Origin: Jeotgalibacillus campisalis
GTDB lineage: Bacteria; Bacillota; Bacilli; Bacillales; Jeotgalibacillaceae
NCBI RefSeq assembly: GCF_000829515.1
Contig: NZ_JXRR01000017.1
Location: 186,001 to 250,000, forward strand
Direction of reading: 5' to 3'
DNA: 64,000 bases
The notes under the pieces were generated by a model. It saw only the letters and a program-made list of their open reading frames with translations, did not search any database and was not told the origin of the DNA. The position numbers were made by a program, and so were the translations under genes. Of the stretch, positions 8,702-20,113 are shown piece after piece. Positions within the stretch are counted from its first letter, which is position 1; each line of letters begins with the position of its first letter.

Positions 8702-10477
8702 TTATTTATTATTCTGAAGATTTATCGACAGATTTAATTCATCCAGCTGTGCTTCACTTACTTCCCCAGGAGCGTTCGTCAGGACACAGCTTGCACTTGC
8801 CGTTTTAGGAAAGGCAATGGTATCGCGCAAATTGGTGCTTCCTGATAATAACATGACAAGTCTGTCAAGACCCAGCGCAATTCCTCCATGCGGTGGTGTG
8901 CCGTATTCAAAGGCTTCTAGGAGAAATCCAAACTGCTGATTTGCTTCTTCTTCTGAAAAACCGAGGACGTTAAACATTTTTTCTTGAATCTCGCGCTCGA
9001 AAATCCGAAGAGAACCTCCTCCTAATTCATAACCATTCAGCACAATATCATATGCCTGCGCTCTTACAGCTCCCGGGTCCGTCTCAAGAAGCGGAAGGTC
9101 TTCCCTTACAGGCATTGTAAAGGGGTGATGGGCAGCATAATAACGCCCTTCGTCTTCTGCATATTCAAGCAATGGCCAATCTGTTACCCATAGGAAATTG
9201 TATAATGAATGATCGATTAGACCAAGTTCTTTGCCAAGTTTTAAGCGCAGTGCACCTAAAGAATCTGCAACAACTGATTTTTTATCTGCAGCAAAGAGCA
9301 GTAAATCTCCTTCTTGAGCATCTGTTTGAAGGGCTAATTGAGCTTGCTCGTCCGGTCCAAAAAACTTAGCAATCGGTCCGGCAAATCCTTCTGACGTCGT
9401 TTTTAGCCAGGCGAGGCCTTTTGCTCCATAGCGGGAAACAAATTCTCCTAAAGCATCAATATCTTTTCTTGAATAGTTGTCTGCTGCGCCTTTTACATTA
9501 AGTGCTTTAACTTGTCCGCCGTTTTCAACAGCACTGCTGAAAACCTTGAATCCTGAGGCACCCATTGCCTCAGACAAATCAATTAGCTCCATTTTAAAAC
9601 GCGTGTCCGGTTTATCAGAGCCATACCGCTCCATTGCCTCGCTGTAAGTGATTCGAGGTAAAGGGAGTGAAATGTCGAGATCTTTTACATCCTTCATCAT
9701 CGTTGAAAGCATGCGTTCATTTAAGTTCATGATATCTTCCTGGCTCATAAAACTTGTCTCAATATCAATTTGTGTAAATTCAGGCTGACGGTCAGCTCGC
9801 AGATCTTCGTCTCTAAAGCATCGTGCAATCTGGTAGTATTTATCAAAACCGCCAACCATCAGCAATTGCTTGAATAATTGAGGCGATTGAGGAAGGGCGT
9901 AAAATTCGCCTTCGTGAACTCTGCTTGGAACTAAGTAATCGCGTGCGCCTTCAGGTGTGCTTTTTGTCAAAACAGGTGTTTCTACTTCAATAAATTGATC
10001 ATCATCGAGAAAACGGCGAATTGATTTGGTAATGCTGTGCCGCACTTTAAATGTCTCGGTCATGACAGGACGCCGAAGATCCAGGTAACGATATTTTAAT
10101 CGAATATCTTCAGCTACCTCCGATTTGTCTTCAATAGCAAAAGGAGGTGTTTTCGCTTCACTAATAACTGTCACTTCAGAAGCATGAATCTCGATTGTGC
10201 CGGTTGTAATATTCGGGTTAATGGTCGCGTTTTCCCTTGCCTGAATGGTCCCTTCAATACTCAACACATACTCGCTTCTTATTGCCTCTGCTTTTTTTAA
10301 TGCTTCTTCTGAGATAGCAGGATTGAATACGACTTGTATGATGCCTGTTCTGTCACGCAGGTCAATAAAAATCAGACCGCCAAGATCACGACGCTTTTGA
10401 ACCCACCCTTTTACTATTAATTTTTCGCCTATTGCTGATGCGGGTACTTCCCCGCAGTAAAATGATCGTCCAAACAT
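8702..10477 (-). CDS. aspS: Aspartyl-tRNA synthetase
   Basis: A 591-residue class II synthetase of bacterial type. It has an N-terminal OB-fold anticodon-binding domain (residues 1-105, with [21 protein letters not shown]), the class II core with motif 2 at [16 protein letters not shown], the bacterial GAD insertion (about residues 290-415), and motif 3 at [13 protein letters not shown]. The ATG has AAGGGGGAG upstream. It lies 12 bases after hisS and is cotranscribed with it, so both are under the hisS T-box. Whether it is discriminating (Asp only) or also charges tRNA-Asn was not determined. Confidence 0.97.
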   Translation of the reverse strand: MFGRSFYCGEVPASAIGEKLIVKGWVQKRRDLGGLIFIDLRDRTGIIQVVFNPAISEEALKKAEAIRSEYVLSIEGTIQARENATINPNITTGTIEIHASEVTVISEAKTPPFAIEDKSEVAEDIRLKYRYLDLRRPVMTETFKVRHSITKSIRRFLDDDQFIEVETPVLTKSTPEGARDYLVPSRVHEGEFYALPQSPQLFKQLLMVGGFDKYYQIARCFRDEDLRADRQPEFTQIDIETSFMSQEDIMNLNERMLSTMMKDVKDLDISLPLPRITYSEAMERYGSDKPDTRFKMELIDLSEAMGASGFKVFSSAVENGGQVKALNVKGAADNYSRKDIDALGEFVSRYGAKGLAWLKTTSEGFAGPIAKFFGPDEQAQLALQTDAQEGDLLLFAADKKSVVADSLGALRLKLGKELGLIDHSLYNFLWVTDWPLLEYAEDEGRYYAAHHPFTMPVREDLPLLETDPGAVRAQAYDIVLNGYELGGGSLRIFEREIQEKMFNVLGFSEEEANQQFGFLLEAFEYGTPPHGGIALGLDRLVMLLSGSTNLRDTIAFPKTASASCVLTNAPGEVSEAQLDELNLSINLQNNK

Positions 10478-10489
10478 CGTTTCTCCCCC

Positions 10490-11755
10490 TTATGATTGCT
10501 TTAAGTAATCCACTAGCTTTTCAAATGGTACGTTTTCCTGATGACCCGTTTCCATATTTTTCACAACAATGCTGCCTTCATTCAGCTCGTCTTCTCCCAA
10601 AATCGCAACATATTTAGCTTTCAATCGGTCAGCACTTTTGATTTGTGCTTTCATTTTTCGATTCAATGTATCCATCTCTGCGTGCAGATGATGCTTTCTG
10701 GCTTTATATGTTAATTCAACTACCTTGTCCTTCGCCTGATCGCCCATCGCTACAAAGTAACAATCCAAAGCAGCCGCAACAGGTAATTGGATGTTCTCAG
10801 CTTCTAGTGCAGATAACAGACGTTCAATGCTTAAGGCAAATCCGATTCCGGGAGCACTTGGACCTCCAAGATCTTCAGACAGCCCGTTGTATCTGCCGCC
10901 GCCGCACAAAGTAGTGATGGCGCCAAAGCCTTCCGCACTGCTCATGATCTCAAAAGCAGTATGATTATAGTAATCCAGTCCACGCACTAGATTTGGATCC
11001 ACTTCAAATTCAATGCCCATTAGCGTCAAATAGTGCTGAAGCTTCTTAAAATAAGCAGAGGATTCTTCATTTAAATAATCTGCAAGAGAAGGTGCAGTTG
11101 CCATCAGTTCATGATCGCGGTCCTTTTTGCAATCCAAAATCCGAAGAGGATTTTTCTCAAGCCGCATTTGGCAATCTGCACAGAATTCATCAATTCTTGG
11201 TTTAAAATGATTAATCAACGCTTCTTTATGGGCGATTCGGCTTTCTTTGTCTCCCAGACTGTTTATGACTAATTTTAGTTCTTTCAATCCCAGACGTTCA
11301 TATAGCTCCATTGCAAGTGATATAACCTCTGCATCGATGCTTGGATCGTCACTTCCGATGGCTTCCACACCAAATTGAACAAATTGTCTGAAGCGCCCTG
11401 CCTGAGGACGCTCGTAGCGGAACATTGGCCCGTTGTAAAATAATTTAACAGGCTGGTTTACCTGGCCGAACATTTTATGCTGAACGAATGAACGAACGAC
11501 GCCGGCCGTTCCCTCAGGACGAAGTGTTAAGCTTCTTTCTCCACGATCCTCGAAGGTATACATCTCCTTTTGGACGATATCAGTCGTATCCCCAACTCCC
11601 CGTTCAAACAATTCTGTATGCTCAAAAAGAGGGGTGCGAATTTCTTTATACTGATATTGCTCGCAAAGTTCCTTAGCGACTTTTTCAATGTATTGCCACT
11701 TTTCAACGGTGCCAGGCAGAATATCCTGGGTGCCTCTTGGAATTTGAATGGACAT
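10490..11755 (-). CDS. hisS: Histidyl-tRNA synthetase
   Basis: A 421-residue class II synthetase. It starts [15 protein letters not shown], with motif 2 [20 protein letters not shown], the histidine-specific motif [14 protein letters not shown] and motif 3 [11 protein letters not shown], followed by the C-terminal anticodon-binding domain. The ATG at 11753-11755 has GGAGGAAAAATC in front. The open frame continues upstream into the T-box leader, but that part is noncoding. It is the first gene of the hisS-aspS operon, controlled by a T-box. Confidence 0.97.
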   Translation of the reverse strand: MSIQIPRGTQDILPGTVEKWQYIEKVAKELCEQYQYKEIRTPLFEHTELFERGVGDTTDIVQKEMYTFEDRGERSLTLRPEGTAGVVRSFVQHKMFGQVNQPVKLFYNGPMFRYERPQAGRFRQFVQFGVEAIGSDDPSIDAEVISLAMELYERLGLKELKLVINSLGDKESRIAHKEALINHFKPRIDEFCADCQMRLEKNPLRILDCKKDRDHELMATAPSLADYLNEESSAYFKKLQHYLTLMGIEFEVDPNLVRGLDYYNHTAFEIMSSAEGFGAITTLCGGGRYNGLSEDLGGPSAPGIGFALSIERLLSALEAENIQLPVAAALDCYFVAMGDQAKDKVVELTYKARKHHLHAEMDTLNRKMKAQIKSADRLKAKYVAILGEDELNEGSIVVKNMETGHQENVPFEKLVDYLKQS

Positions 11756-11822
11756 GATTTTTCCTCCTTCAATATTACAAATCATCGTAAAAGACAGACA
11801 AAAAACGGTTAAATTTAAACAC

Positions 11823-11865
11823 AAAAAACTCCCGTCCCTTGTCCTAAAACAAGGGACGGGAGTTT
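11823..11865 (-). terminator. T-box terminator hairpin
   Basis: On the minus strand ACTCCCGTCCCTTGT pairs with ACAAGGGACGGGAGT around the loop TTTAGG, and a run of T follows. The upstream T-box sequence offers the alternative antiterminator pairing. Confidence 0.95.
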
Positions 11866-12096
11866 GAAATTCCCGTGGTGCCACCCTAATTGAAGCCTAA
11901 AAAAGCTTCCACTCAAGGCAGTTAACGCCTGCATACGTCAATTCCTACTAAGACATCTTTTCAGAGTTGAACCTACGGGGTGTTCATTCAATAAGTCGTC
12001 ATGTAAAACCACTTGCAGCCTAAGGCGGTTTTTCTCTGATCATGCGTGTTCTTATTTACTATTCCCCATCATTGGTTGTTTTACGTTTTGATAATG
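11823..12096 (-). promoter_or_regulatory. T-box leader controlling hisS-aspS
   Basis: The 470-base gap between hisS and the divergent amidase gene contains, on the minus strand, the T-box sequence AGGGTGGCACCACGG (about 11873-11887), which can pair as an antiterminator, directly before a strong terminator hairpin. Upstream are stem I elements, including the opening GATGGGGAATAGTAAATAAG and a hairpin AAAACCGCC...TGGTTTT. In T-boxes uncharged tRNA binds the specifier codon and the T-box bulge to prevent termination. A CAC (His) triplet in ATGAACACCCCG is a plausible specifier, but I did not model the stem I structure fully. Confidence 0.93.
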
Positions 12097-12102
12097 TAAT
12101 CA

Positions 12103-12131
12103 ATCATAATAATCCGCAACTTGATTGTCAA
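12103..12131 (-). promoter_or_regulatory. Sigma-A promoter of the hisS-aspS operon
   Basis: The consensus -35 box TTGACA (12126-12131) and -10 box TATGAT (12103-12108) are separated by 17 bases. The transcript would begin near 12096 and include the whole T-box leader. Confidence 0.85.
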
Positions 12132-12226
12132 GCTAAAATGAATAGACTTTTTATTTGAATTTTCTAATGACGGATTTATTCAATCAGTATAAGATAGAAG
12201 GAAGATGAAAATGAGAGGTGTTGTGA

Positions 12227-14059
12227 ATGAAACTATTAATTTCCATTTTAACCAGTGTTCTTATTATCTCCTCTTTTTCAATCCCAGTTAATACTGTCCT
12301 TGCCAACAGCGACAGCGCTGTTATTGCTTCGGATCACGTGAATATGAGAGAAGGACCCGGACTTGCATTTGCTACCATTGCAACAGCAAATGAGGGTGAT
12401 ACATATGAGATTTTGGATAAAGAATACGGCTGGCTTAAGGTAAGGTTATCCGGGGGAAAAGAAGGATGGGTCGCAGAATGGCTCACTTTGCAGAATGAAA
12501 CAGTTCAAGATTCGGCTGGTTCCCAAACAAGAAAGGTCACAGCTGACGAATTAAGGGTTAGAAGCGGTCCAAGTACAGATGAAAGCATCTTGAGTTCTCT
12601 TAAAAATGGGGATGACGTTCAAGTTGCTTCAGAGGAAAATGGCTGGGTAGAAATCATTACCAAAGAAAACATTAAGGGCTGGGTTAAGGCGGAGTATCTT
12701 TCTTTAGCGTCTGCCGAAAGTGATTTGTCCGAAACTGACTCTTCCGCGAATTCGAATATGGGGACGATATCCGTTGACCGTTTAAATGTCAGAGATGATT
12801 TTTCATCTAATGCTGCTGTAATTGGCTCTTTTAACCAGGGCGACACCGTCATAATTATAGATGAGCAATATGGATGGCTTCACGTGGAAGGAAATGGATT
12901 GAATGGATGGGTCAGCTCCTCCTATGTGCAAACCAATTCAACATCAGCTCAACCTGATCAGGCCGATTCGATTACGGATGTAACACTGAAAGACTCTGCT
13001 GTCACCATTATGGTGGATGCTTTAACTGTCCGGGACGAGCCAAATCATGCAGGCAGTTCGTTAACAACAGTGAACCTTGGAGAATCGTATTCCATTGAAG
13101 AAGTATCTGGAGAATGGTATAAAATCAGTTTGTCCTCCGGTGAAAGCGGCTGGATCGCCAGCTGGTATACAGAACCAGGCGGCACCGTCCCATCCGCTGA
13201 TTCGTCAAGTGAGGAAGGCAGTCAATTGACCGTTTTATATAACGGCTCCAATGTTCGCAGCATGCCATCTGTTCAATCAGAGGTAGTAGCTCGTGTTTAT
13301 TCCGGTGAACAATTTAAAGCCGTTGCACAAAATGGAGAGTGGCACGAAATTGAACTTAGTGATGGCACTACAGGCTTTATAGCGGATTGGATCGTTTCCT
13401 CAGACGAAGCTGCTGCAGAAAATCAGACTGAAGAAGATGTGATTGAAGAAAAAAGTCAGACTGAAGAAGAAAATGTGATTGAAGAAGAAAGCCAGGAAGA
13501 GGTACCCGATCAGCCTGCAGTGTCTATAGAAGAGGCCACGATCGTCATTGATGCAGGACATGGAGGGCGGGACAGCGGCGCAGTTGGTGCAGGTGGATCT
13601 TATGAAAAAACCCTTACGCTTCGAACAGCTGAGATCTTGTATCATAAGCTTTCGAGTACGGGGGCAACTGTTATTATGACAAGGCAGGACGACAGGTATG
13701 TTGATCTGCACACTCGTGTCGCATCTTCAAAGCTAAACGGAGCAGATTTATTTATCTCGATTCATTATGATGCAATTGATGACAGAAGCATTAAAGGCTT
13801 TACTACTTATTATTACGGAGATATGGATCAGCCGCTTGCTGAGTCCGTTCACTCCGGCCTTGAAGATCAATTAAATTTACAGGACCGCGGTGTGCAGTTC
13901 GGCAACTATTTAGTCCTTCGGGAAAATTCCATTCCGGCGATTCTCCTGGAGTTAGGTTACATTAGCAACCCGACTGAAGAAGCCGTCATAAATAACGATC
14001 AGTTCAGGGAAATTGCAGCTACAGGCGTTTATAATGGCGTTGTAGATTATTTTGACTAA
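12227..14059 (+). CDS. Secreted N-acetylmuramoyl-L-alanine amidase with five SH3b domains (YrvJ-like)
   Basis: A 610-residue exported cell wall hydrolase. Residues 1-27 are a signal peptide ending ...VNTVLA. Five bacterial SH3 domains follow at roughly 30-89, 102-160, 179-235, 260-316 and 333-390, each with an N(V/M)R or similar motif and a closing GW(V/I)xxW/Y. A Glu-rich linker (about 397-432) leads to a C-terminal Amidase_3 domain (about 438-608). In that domain VIDAGHGGRDSG supplies the first zinc ligand, followed by the catalytic Glu in YEKTL, a second His in SIHYDA, and ILLELGYISN near the end. It cleaves the amide bond between MurNAc and L-Ala. It sits where yrvJ does in B. subtilis (518 residues) but is longer. 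The ATG follows GAGAGGTG. Confidence 0.9.
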   Translation: MKLLISILTSVLIISSFSIPVNTVLANSDSAVIASDHVNMREGPGLAFATIATANEGDTYEILDKEYGWLKVRLSGGKEGWVAEWLTLQNETVQDSAGSQTRKVTADELRVRSGPSTDESILSSLKNGDDVQVASEENGWVEIITKENIKGWVKAEYLSLASAESDLSETDSSANSNMGTISVDRLNVRDDFSSNAAVIGSFNQGDTVIIIDEQYGWLHVEGNGLNGWVSSSYVQTNSTSAQPDQADSITDVTLKDSAVTIMVDALTVRDEPNHAGSSLTTVNLGESYSIEEVSGEWYKISLSSGESGWIASWYTEPGGTVPSADSSSEEGSQLTVLYNGSNVRSMPSVQSEVVARVYSGEQFKAVAQNGEWHEIELSDGTTGFIADWIVSSDEAAAENQTEEDVIEEKSQTEEENVIEEESQEEVPDQPAVSIEEATIVIDAGHGGRDSGAVGAGGSYEKTLTLRTAEILYHKLSSTGATVIMTRQDDRYVDLHTRVASSKLNGADLFISIHYDAIDDRSIKGFTTYYYGDMDQPLAESVHSGLEDQLNLQDRGVQFGNYLVLRENSIPAILLELGYISNPTEEAVINNDQFREIAATGVYNGVVDYFD

Positions 14060-14060
14060 A

Positions 14061-14106
14061 CAAGAACCGCACGCAGCTCTATCAGAGTTGCGTGCGGTTC
14101 TTGTTT
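14061..14106 (+). terminator. Terminator after the SH3-amidase gene
   Basis: A stem of about 18 bp (AAGAACCGCACGCA / TGCGTGCGGTTCTT and inner pairs) ends in TTGTTTT right after the stop codon. Confidence 0.9.
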
Positions 14107-14211
14107 TCTACTAAAAAAGGTGAAAAAACCCCCACTTCAATCGGCTAGTCTGCAGCCGGTATGTGAGGTTTATTCGCCAATTCTTGTTCTTTTGACATTA
14201 TAATAAAAGTG

Positions 14212-14250
14212 AAAAAGGGGTTTTGACAGACGAAATCAGCAAAATCCCCC
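14212..14250 (-). terminator. Terminator after dtd
   Basis: On the minus strand GGGGATTTTG pairs with CAAAACCCC with one bulged A, and TTTTT follows. It serves the relA-dtd transcript. The rest of the 14107-14288 gap shows nothing I can name. Confidence 0.7.
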
Positions 14251-14288
14251 TCTGTAATCGCCCTCTTTTTTTTCGATGTGGTACTAAA

Positions 14289-14729
14289 TTAAGGTGTTTC
14301 TACGATTAACGTGACAGGTCCATCATTTACCAGGGATACATCCATCATCGCTCCAAATACCCCTTTTTCCACTACTACACCTTTTTGCTCAAGCAAATCG
14401 TTGAATGCATCATACACTTTTTCTGCCACGTCCGGCTTAGCAGCATTCATAAAATTTGGCCGTCTGCCTTTTTTTGTATCACCATAAAGGGTGAACTGTG
14501 AAATGGATAAAATCTGCCCTTTTTGATCAAGCAGTGATTCGTTCATTTTCCCGCTCTCATCTTCAAAAATGCGAAGATTCGTTATTTTCTCTGCCATGTA
14601 TGCTGCTTCCTGCGGTCCGTCTTCATGTGTTACCCCTACCAAAAGAACAAGTCCTGCGTCTATTTGTCCTTTTACTTCACCGTCTACTTTAACAGAAGCT
14701 TCTTTACTTCTTTGAACCACTATTTTCAT
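14289..14729 (-). CDS. dtd: D-aminoacyl-tRNA deacylase
   Basis: A 146-residue DTD protein that hydrolyses D-amino acids from mischarged tRNA. It starts [19 protein letters not shown], with the substrate-binding motif [17 protein letters not shown] in the middle and the cross-subunit GPVTLIVET near the C-terminus (the GP motif). It lies 19 bases downstream of relA in the same order as in B. subtilis and is likely cotranscribed with it. The ATG follows GGAGGGAGAAGG. Confidence 0.97.
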   Translation of the reverse strand: MKIVVQRSKEASVKVDGEVKGQIDAGLVLLVGVTHEDGPQEAAYMAEKITNLRIFEDESGKMNESLLDQKGQILSISQFTLYGDTKKGRRPNFMNAAKPDVAEKVYDAFNDLLEQKGVVVEKGVFGAMMDVSLVNDGPVTLIVETP

Positions 14730-14748
14730 AGCCTTCTCCCTCCAGTCG

Positions 14749-16941
14749 TTAATTCACTACCCGCTGAACGGAGTAAATATCTGAGATCTGCTTAATTCTC
14801 TCCACTACACGCTGTAAATGATTTACATTCTTGATCATAATGGACATATTAATCGTGGCCATTTTATTACGGTCCGTCCGGCCGCTGACAGCTGAAATAT
14901 TCGTTTTTGTTTCATTGACTGCCTGCAGTACTTCGTTTAACAGTCCACGTCGATCGTACCCTGATATTTCGATATCCACGTTGTATTCCTTTTTATCCTG
15001 AGGCGTCCCTTCCCACTCAACGGGAATCAGTCGCGCATTGGCATCATCCTGAATATTAGGGCAGTCCGTTCGATGCACTGAAACACCACGGCCTCTGGTA
15101 ATAAACCCGATAATTTCATCTCCCGGTACAGGAGAGCAGCATTTGGATAAACGGACGAGCAAATTGTCGATCCCTTTTACCGTTACACCAGCCTCCCGCT
15201 TCTTGCGGTGTGAAGGAGGTTTAATATCCGCCATCGCTTTTTCCAGCGTATCTTCTTCATCACGGAGCTTCCGCAGTTTTTCTGTCAAACGGTTGGCAAT
15301 TTGCACACCCGTAATTCCACCGTATCCTACAGCAGAGTACATATCATCCACGTTTGTAAAATTAAATTTTTCTGAAACTCTTTTTATATTTTCATCTGTC
15401 AGAACTTCTTTTGGATTAAATTCAAGCGACCGTATTTCCCGTTCTACGATATCTCGGCCCTTATCCATATTTTCGTCTCTGCGCTGCTTTTTGAAAAACG
15501 CTTTTATTTTATGCTTAGCCTGTGACGTTTGAGCGATCTTCAGCCAGTCCTGACTTGGTCCATATGAATGCTTTGACGTCATAATTTCAATGATGTCACC
15601 TGTTTTCAGCGTGGAATCAAGCGGAACCATTTTGCCATTCACTTTCGCACCGATCGTTTTGTTGCCGATTTCTGAATGCACACGATAAGCAAAATCAATT
15701 GGAACCGACCCAGCCGGCAGTTCCATGACATCCCCTTTAGGAGTGAATACGTAAACCATATCTGAAAAAAGATCAAATTTAAGAGCATCCATGAATTCTT
15801 CTGCATCGGAAGAATCCTGTTGGAATTCAAGTATTTCCCGGAACCATGTCAGTTTGTTCTCAACTGATGCTTTGTTGTCTTCACTTACAATTGTCCCCTC
15901 TTTATAAGCCCAGTGTGCTGCAACACCAAATTCTGCAATGCGGTGCATATCCGATGTTCTGATCTGGACTTCAAGCGGATCTCCTTTTGGACCAATAACT
16001 GTCGTATGAAGAGACTGGTACATATTCGGTTTAGGCATGGCAATATAATCTTTGAACCTTCCAGGCATTGGCTTCCAGCAAGTATGGATGATACCAAGCA
16101 CCGCGTAACAGTCCTTAATACTCCCAACGATGACTCTAACTGCAAGAAGGTCATAGATTTCATTAAATTGCTTATTTTGCATGGCCATTTTTTTATAAAT
16201 AGAATAGATATGCTTTGGACGTCCGTAAATATCAACTTCGATATTTACATCTCTGACCTGCTCTTTAATTTCCTGAATAACTGTTTCCACATATTCTTCA
16301 CGTTCATTGCGTTTTTTCTTCATTAAATTAACGATTCGATAGTACTGCTGAGGATTTAAATAACGAAGAGAAGTATCCTCAAGCTCCCATTTAATCGTTG
16401 AAATTCCCAGCCGGTGCGCTAGTGGAGCAAAGATTTCAAGCGTTTCATTTGAAATGCGAATCTGTTTTTCCACCGGCATATGTTTTAAAGTCCTCATATT
16501 ATGAAGACGATCAGCCAGTTTAATCAAAATCACACGGATATCCTGAGCCATTGCAATAAACATTTTCCTGTGATTTTCTGCCTGCTGCTCTTCTTTGGAC
16601 TTATATTTTATTTTCCCAAGCTTCGTGACACCATCAACCAGCATCGCCACTTCTTCACTAAACTGCTCGGCCAAATCTTTATAGGAGTAATCTGTGTCCT
16701 CCACTACGTCATGTAAAAAGCCGGCAGCGACAGTAGACGGATCCATTTGCAGATTTGCCAGAATACCCGCCACCTGTATCGGATGAATGATATATGGCTC
16801 CCCGGATTTACGAAACTGTTCCTTGTGGGCTTCAGCAGCCAGGGCATATGCTTTTTTTACTATATCCACCTGACTATTGTTCATGTAAGTTGATGCAATC
16901 ACGAACACTTCATCCGCGGTAAGTACTCGATCGTTCGCCAT
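14749..16941 (-). CDS. relA: Bifunctional (p)ppGpp synthetase/hydrolase RelA/SpoT homolog
   Basis: A 730-residue long RSH protein. The N-terminal HD hydrolase domain contains HPIQVAGIL and [10 protein letters not shown] (about residues 52-80), so hydrolysis should be intact. The synthetase domain (about 235-350) contains [16 protein letters not shown] and [13 protein letters not shown] domain follows (about 390-450, [25 protein letters not shown]), then a conserved cysteine region ([33 protein letters not shown]) and a C-terminal ACT domain. It governs the stringent response at the ribosome. The ATG follows AAAGGTGATATAGCGT. Confidence 0.97.
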   Translation of the reverse strand: MANDRVLTADEVFVIASTYMNNSQVDIVKKAYALAAEAHKEQFRKSGEPYIIHPIQVAGILANLQMDPSTVAAGFLHDVVEDTDYSYKDLAEQFSEEVAMLVDGVTKLGKIKYKSKEEQQAENHRKMFIAMAQDIRVILIKLADRLHNMRTLKHMPVEKQIRISNETLEIFAPLAHRLGISTIKWELEDTSLRYLNPQQYYRIVNLMKKKRNEREEYVETVIQEIKEQVRDVNIEVDIYGRPKHIYSIYKKMAMQNKQFNEIYDLLAVRVIVGSIKDCYAVLGIIHTCWKPMPGRFKDYIAMPKPNMYQSLHTTVIGPKGDPLEVQIRTSDMHRIAEFGVAAHWAYKEGTIVSEDNKASVENKLTWFREILEFQQDSSDAEEFMDALKFDLFSDMVYVFTPKGDVMELPAGSVPIDFAYRVHSEIGNKTIGAKVNGKMVPLDSTLKTGDIIEIMTSKHSYGPSQDWLKIAQTSQAKHKIKAFFKKQRRDENMDKGRDIVEREIRSLEFNPKEVLTDENIKRVSEKFNFTNVDDMYSAVGYGGITGVQIANRLTEKLRKLRDEEDTLEKAMADIKPPSHRKKREAGVTVKGIDNLLVRLSKCCSPVPGDEIIGFITRGRGVSVHRTDCPNIQDDANARLIPVEWEGTPQDKKEYNVDIEISGYDRRGLLNEVLQAVNETKTNISAVSGRTDRNKMATINMSIMIKNVNHLQRVVERIKQISDIYSVQRVVN

Positions 16942-17083
16942 ACGCTATATCACCTTTATCGTTTGAAATAAATTTTTGTGTATTGTAACTATTATTAAAA
17001 AAAATTGTTCGTATGTAAAGCGATTATGGCTTTTTTCATAGCAAACAGGTTAAAAACAGCTTTTTTCGACATATTCTGTATAT

Positions 17084-17108
17084 AAAAAGAGCCCCGAGTT
17101 TGGGACTC
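17084..17108 (-). terminator. Terminator after apt
   Basis: On the minus strand GAGTCCC pairs with GGGGCTC (one G-U) around AAACTC, and TTTTT follows. Confidence 0.8.
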
Positions 17109-17118
17109 CTATCATTTA

Positions 17119-17631
17119 TTAGTATTGCATTAATGTAAGCATATCATATCCTTCTAATTTGTCACGCCCATCAAGGTAGGTAAGCTCAATTAAGAAAGCA
17201 ATTCCCGCCACAATTCCGCCGAGTTCTTCAACCAGCTTAATGGTTGCCTCAATGGTACCGCCAGTAGCAAGAAGATCATCTGTGATCAATATACGCTGAC
17301 CCGGCTTAATCGCATCACGGTGGATGGTTAAAACATCTTTACCATATTCAAGTCCGTAATCCACTTTTACTGTTTCACGCGGAAGTTTTCCTTCTTTGCG
17401 GACAGGGGCAAAGCCAATACCCAGTGCATAGGCTACAGGACAACCGATAATAAATCCTCTGGCTTCAGGGCCTACTATTAAATCAATATCTTTGTCTTTC
17501 GCATATTCTACAATCTGATCCGTTGCATATCGATATGCATCTCCGTTGTCCATCAGAGTGGTAATATCTTTAAATCGAATCCCCTCTTTTGGCCAGTTTT
17601 CCACGATTGTTACATACTGCTTTAAGTCCAT
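17119..17631 (-). CDS. apt: Adenine phosphoribosyltransferase
   Basis: A 170-residue type I PRTase making AMP from adenine and PRPP. The PRPP motif is [14 protein letters not shown] (about residues 115-128), and the family motif [10 protein letters not shown] is at about 54-63. It starts inside the end of recJ (10-base overlap) with AGGAGGAAGAAAAGGT upstream, so it is translationally coupled. The order recJ-apt-relA matches B. subtilis. Confidence 0.97.
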   Translation of the reverse strand: MDLKQYVTIVENWPKEGIRFKDITTLMDNGDAYRYATDQIVEYAKDKDIDLIVGPEARGFIIGCPVAYALGIGFAPVRKEGKLPRETVKVDYGLEYGKDVLTIHRDAIKPGQRILITDDLLATGGTIEATIKLVEELGGIVAGIAFLIELTYLDGRDKLEGYDMLTLMQY

Positions 17632-19985
17632 ACCTTTTCTTCCTCCTCAGGTCTCTTCGCCCCGTCTAAATGTTGTTCAAACCAGCTTTTCAGCTGTTGA
17701 AAAGACGAATATAACAACTCCTGCTCCAAGTGCACCATTCTTTCTTTTGACTGGTAGGCAGCTGAATGGGATAAATCACGTTTTTGAACAGAATTGTTCA
17801 CCGTAATGATTCCATCACTTATTGTAACAAATTCCAGTTCAAAAAACACCTTTGTCATAAAATTAATCGTTTCTCTCGTCCACCCTTTGTGAGTGGCAAG
17901 CGCCTCACCATTTTTTTGAAGATCAAAAGACTGTCTCTTCTTCAAAAAACCATAATACCAGGCAAAATGATCCCGTTTTGGCAAGCCGGTGAAAAATTGA
18001 GGGTCTTCCTGATAAAAATGGACATAAATCCGGGTTGGGGTCCCATTACGAATTAAAGACAAAATCTGTTCCTCTTCCTGTGGAAGATCCAGCAGAATAA
18101 TTTGTTTGTGATCGATTGAGTGTTCAGCTGCCTGATCAACATTTTCAATTACTGTAATGGCACTGTCCTCTATATATTGTAAGAACGCTTTTTTGGTTTT
18201 TGCATCGAATGCAATAAACTGGCGGTCCTCAGGCAATGTTGGCAGCCATCTTTGCGGCTGGGATATTCCCCTTACGTCAAACAGCTGCCAGTCATTTACC
18301 TGGATATCCTGCACGAACAACTGGGGCTTTCTGCTATTATTCCACTCATTTATAGACAGCTCCCCTATTACATCCACTTTTGCAAGCGGTGAAATATGGT
18401 CGGCAATTTCTCCTAACCCAAAAGCAATCCCATCAAGCACCGACTGTTCTTTTTGCAGCGTAAGTTTTAAATGATTGTGGTTGGCTCCTATTTTTCTGAG
18501 GGAACTAACCGATGACTGTTCAATCAGAACTTTCGGTTTTGGGTTTTTCATGCCAAAAGGCGCGAGCAGCTGGACTTGGGAGATGGAATGTAAATCGATC
18601 TCTTCTAAAGATACAACTGTATCAATTGTCGATATTGGAACAAAGTCTTCATCAGAAAGTTTCTTTGCTTGTTCATTCAGACGCACTCTCAGCTCGTCAA
18701 CATGGTTTAAAGAAAGTGTCATGCCTGCTGCCATGGGGTGGCCGCCAAAATGAGGGAGGATGTCCCGATTAAGAGACAGCTCTTCAAACATATTAAATCC
18801 TTCAATGCTTCTCGCTGATCCTTTTGCTTTATTGGCATCAGGATCCAGACAGAGCATAATAACCGGACGATAATAGCGATCTACTAATCTTGAAGCGACA
18901 ATTCCGACTACGCCTGGATTCCAGCCTTCTTTTGCAAGAACGAGCACCCGGTTTTCTTTAAGCGGAAAGGCGGCCTCAACCTGTTCAATTGCTTCTTGCG
19001 TAATATCGCTGACTATCGTCTGACGCTCTTTATTTATCTGATCAATTTCCTGCGCAAGTGCTTCCGCTTCTTCTAAATCATTTGTCATAAGCAATTCAAC
19101 AGCGGGGTCTGCATCAGCAAGTCTTCCAACCGCATTTAAGCGAGGACCGATAACAAATCCGACAGATTCTTCATTCAGCTCAGCTACAGTGGAACCAGCT
19201 ACTTTACACAGCGCTTGAATTCCTTTTCGCTTCGTTTGACGCAGTTCATGCAGTCCCTTTTTCACAATCAGCCTGTTCTCGTCTTTTAGAGGGACTAAAT
19301 CGGCAATTGTTCCGATAGCTGCTAAATCGAGCAGATGAACGGGCGGTTTCCCAAGGAGGGCATGAGCCATTTTAAAAGCAACACCCACACCTGCAAGCTC
19401 TCTAAATGGATAGTTTCCATTTGGATGATTTGGATGGATGATAGCAAGCGCATCAGGCAGTTCAGGTCCTGGTTCGTGGTGATCTGTAATAATCAAATCA
19501 ACTCCAAGCTCTTTTAAAACCTGTGCTTCATGGAGGCCTGAGATTCCATTATCCACAGTAATAAGAAGAGAAACACCTTGTTCAGCCGCGAACCGGAACG
19601 CATCCTCGTTCGGACCGTATCCTTCAGTGAAGCGGTTTGGTATGTAAAATTCAACATTTGCCCCCATCTCCTGCAATGCGCTCAGCATAACAGAAGTACT
19701 CGTCACTCCATCGGCGTCGTAATCTCCATAGACCATAATCTGCTCTTGGTTATCTACGGCTGTTTTAATTCGAGTGACAGCCTGTTCCATGCCTAAAAGC
19801 AGAAAAGGATCATAAAAAGACTGGTTTTCAACATATAAAAAAGATTTTGCTTCTTCTACAGCTGTCAGTCCCCGCTTAACGAGTAATTGAGCTACAACAG
19901 CTGGAATTTCAAGAGCCTCTTGTAGTGTACGCACATGTTCTTCATTTATTGGATGGATGTTCCATCTTGTCTTAGATTGTAACAT
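17622..19985 (-). CDS. recJ: Single-stranded-DNA-specific exonuclease RecJ
   Basis: A 787-residue DHH/DHHA1 phosphoesterase. Metal-binding motifs are visible in [14 protein letters not shown] (about 80-93), [19 protein letters not shown] (the DHH motif) and [12 protein letters not shown]. The DHHA1 motif [12 protein letters not shown] follows, and then an OB fold and a Firmicute-specific C-terminal domain. RecJ degrades single-stranded DNA 5'-3' in RecF-pathway recombination and repair. The ATG follows AAAGAGGTGATAAA. Confidence 0.96.
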   Translation of the reverse strand: MLQSKTRWNIHPINEEHVRTLQEALEIPAVVAQLLVKRGLTAVEEAKSFLYVENQSFYDPFLLLGMEQAVTRIKTAVDNQEQIMVYGDYDADGVTSTSVMLSALQEMGANVEFYIPNRFTEGYGPNEDAFRFAAEQGVSLLITVDNGISGLHEAQVLKELGVDLIITDHHEPGPELPDALAIIHPNHPNGNYPFRELAGVGVAFKMAHALLGKPPVHLLDLAAIGTIADLVPLKDENRLIVKKGLHELRQTKRKGIQALCKVAGSTVAELNEESVGFVIGPRLNAVGRLADADPAVELLMTNDLEEAEALAQEIDQINKERQTIVSDITQEAIEQVEAAFPLKENRVLVLAKEGWNPGVVGIVASRLVDRYYRPVIMLCLDPDANKAKGSARSIEGFNMFEELSLNRDILPHFGGHPMAAGMTLSLNHVDELRVRLNEQAKKLSDEDFVPISTIDTVVSLEEIDLHSISQVQLLAPFGMKNPKPKVLIEQSSVSSLRKIGANHNHLKLTLQKEQSVLDGIAFGLGEIADHISPLAKVDVIGELSINEWNNSRKPQLFVQDIQVNDWQLFDVRGISQPQRWLPTLPEDRQFIAFDAKTKKAFLQYIEDSAITVIENVDQAAEHSIDHKQIILLDLPQEEEQILSLIRNGTPTRIYVHFYQEDPQFFTGLPKRDHFAWYYGFLKKRQSFDLQKNGEALATHKGWTRETINFMTKVFFELEFVTISDGIITVNNSVQKRDLSHSAAYQSKERMVHLEQELLYSSFQQLKSWFEQHLDGAKRPEEEEKVWT

Positions 19986-20063
19986 TTTATCACCTCTTTA
20001 GCGTTCTTCATTATACAGGAGGTTTGGCAGGTATTCAATGAGCCATGGATACTCCTTTCCATA

Positions 20064-20100
20064 TAAAAAAACAATGGAGAAAGAAAGCTCCATTGTTTTT
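20064..20100 (-). terminator. Terminator after the LapA-family gene
   Basis: AACAATGGAG and CTCCATTGTT form a 10-bp stem around CTTTCTTT (minus strand), followed by a T run. The plus strand also has a T run, so it may work both ways. Confidence 0.85.
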
Positions 20101-20113
20101 GGTGTGCTTATTC

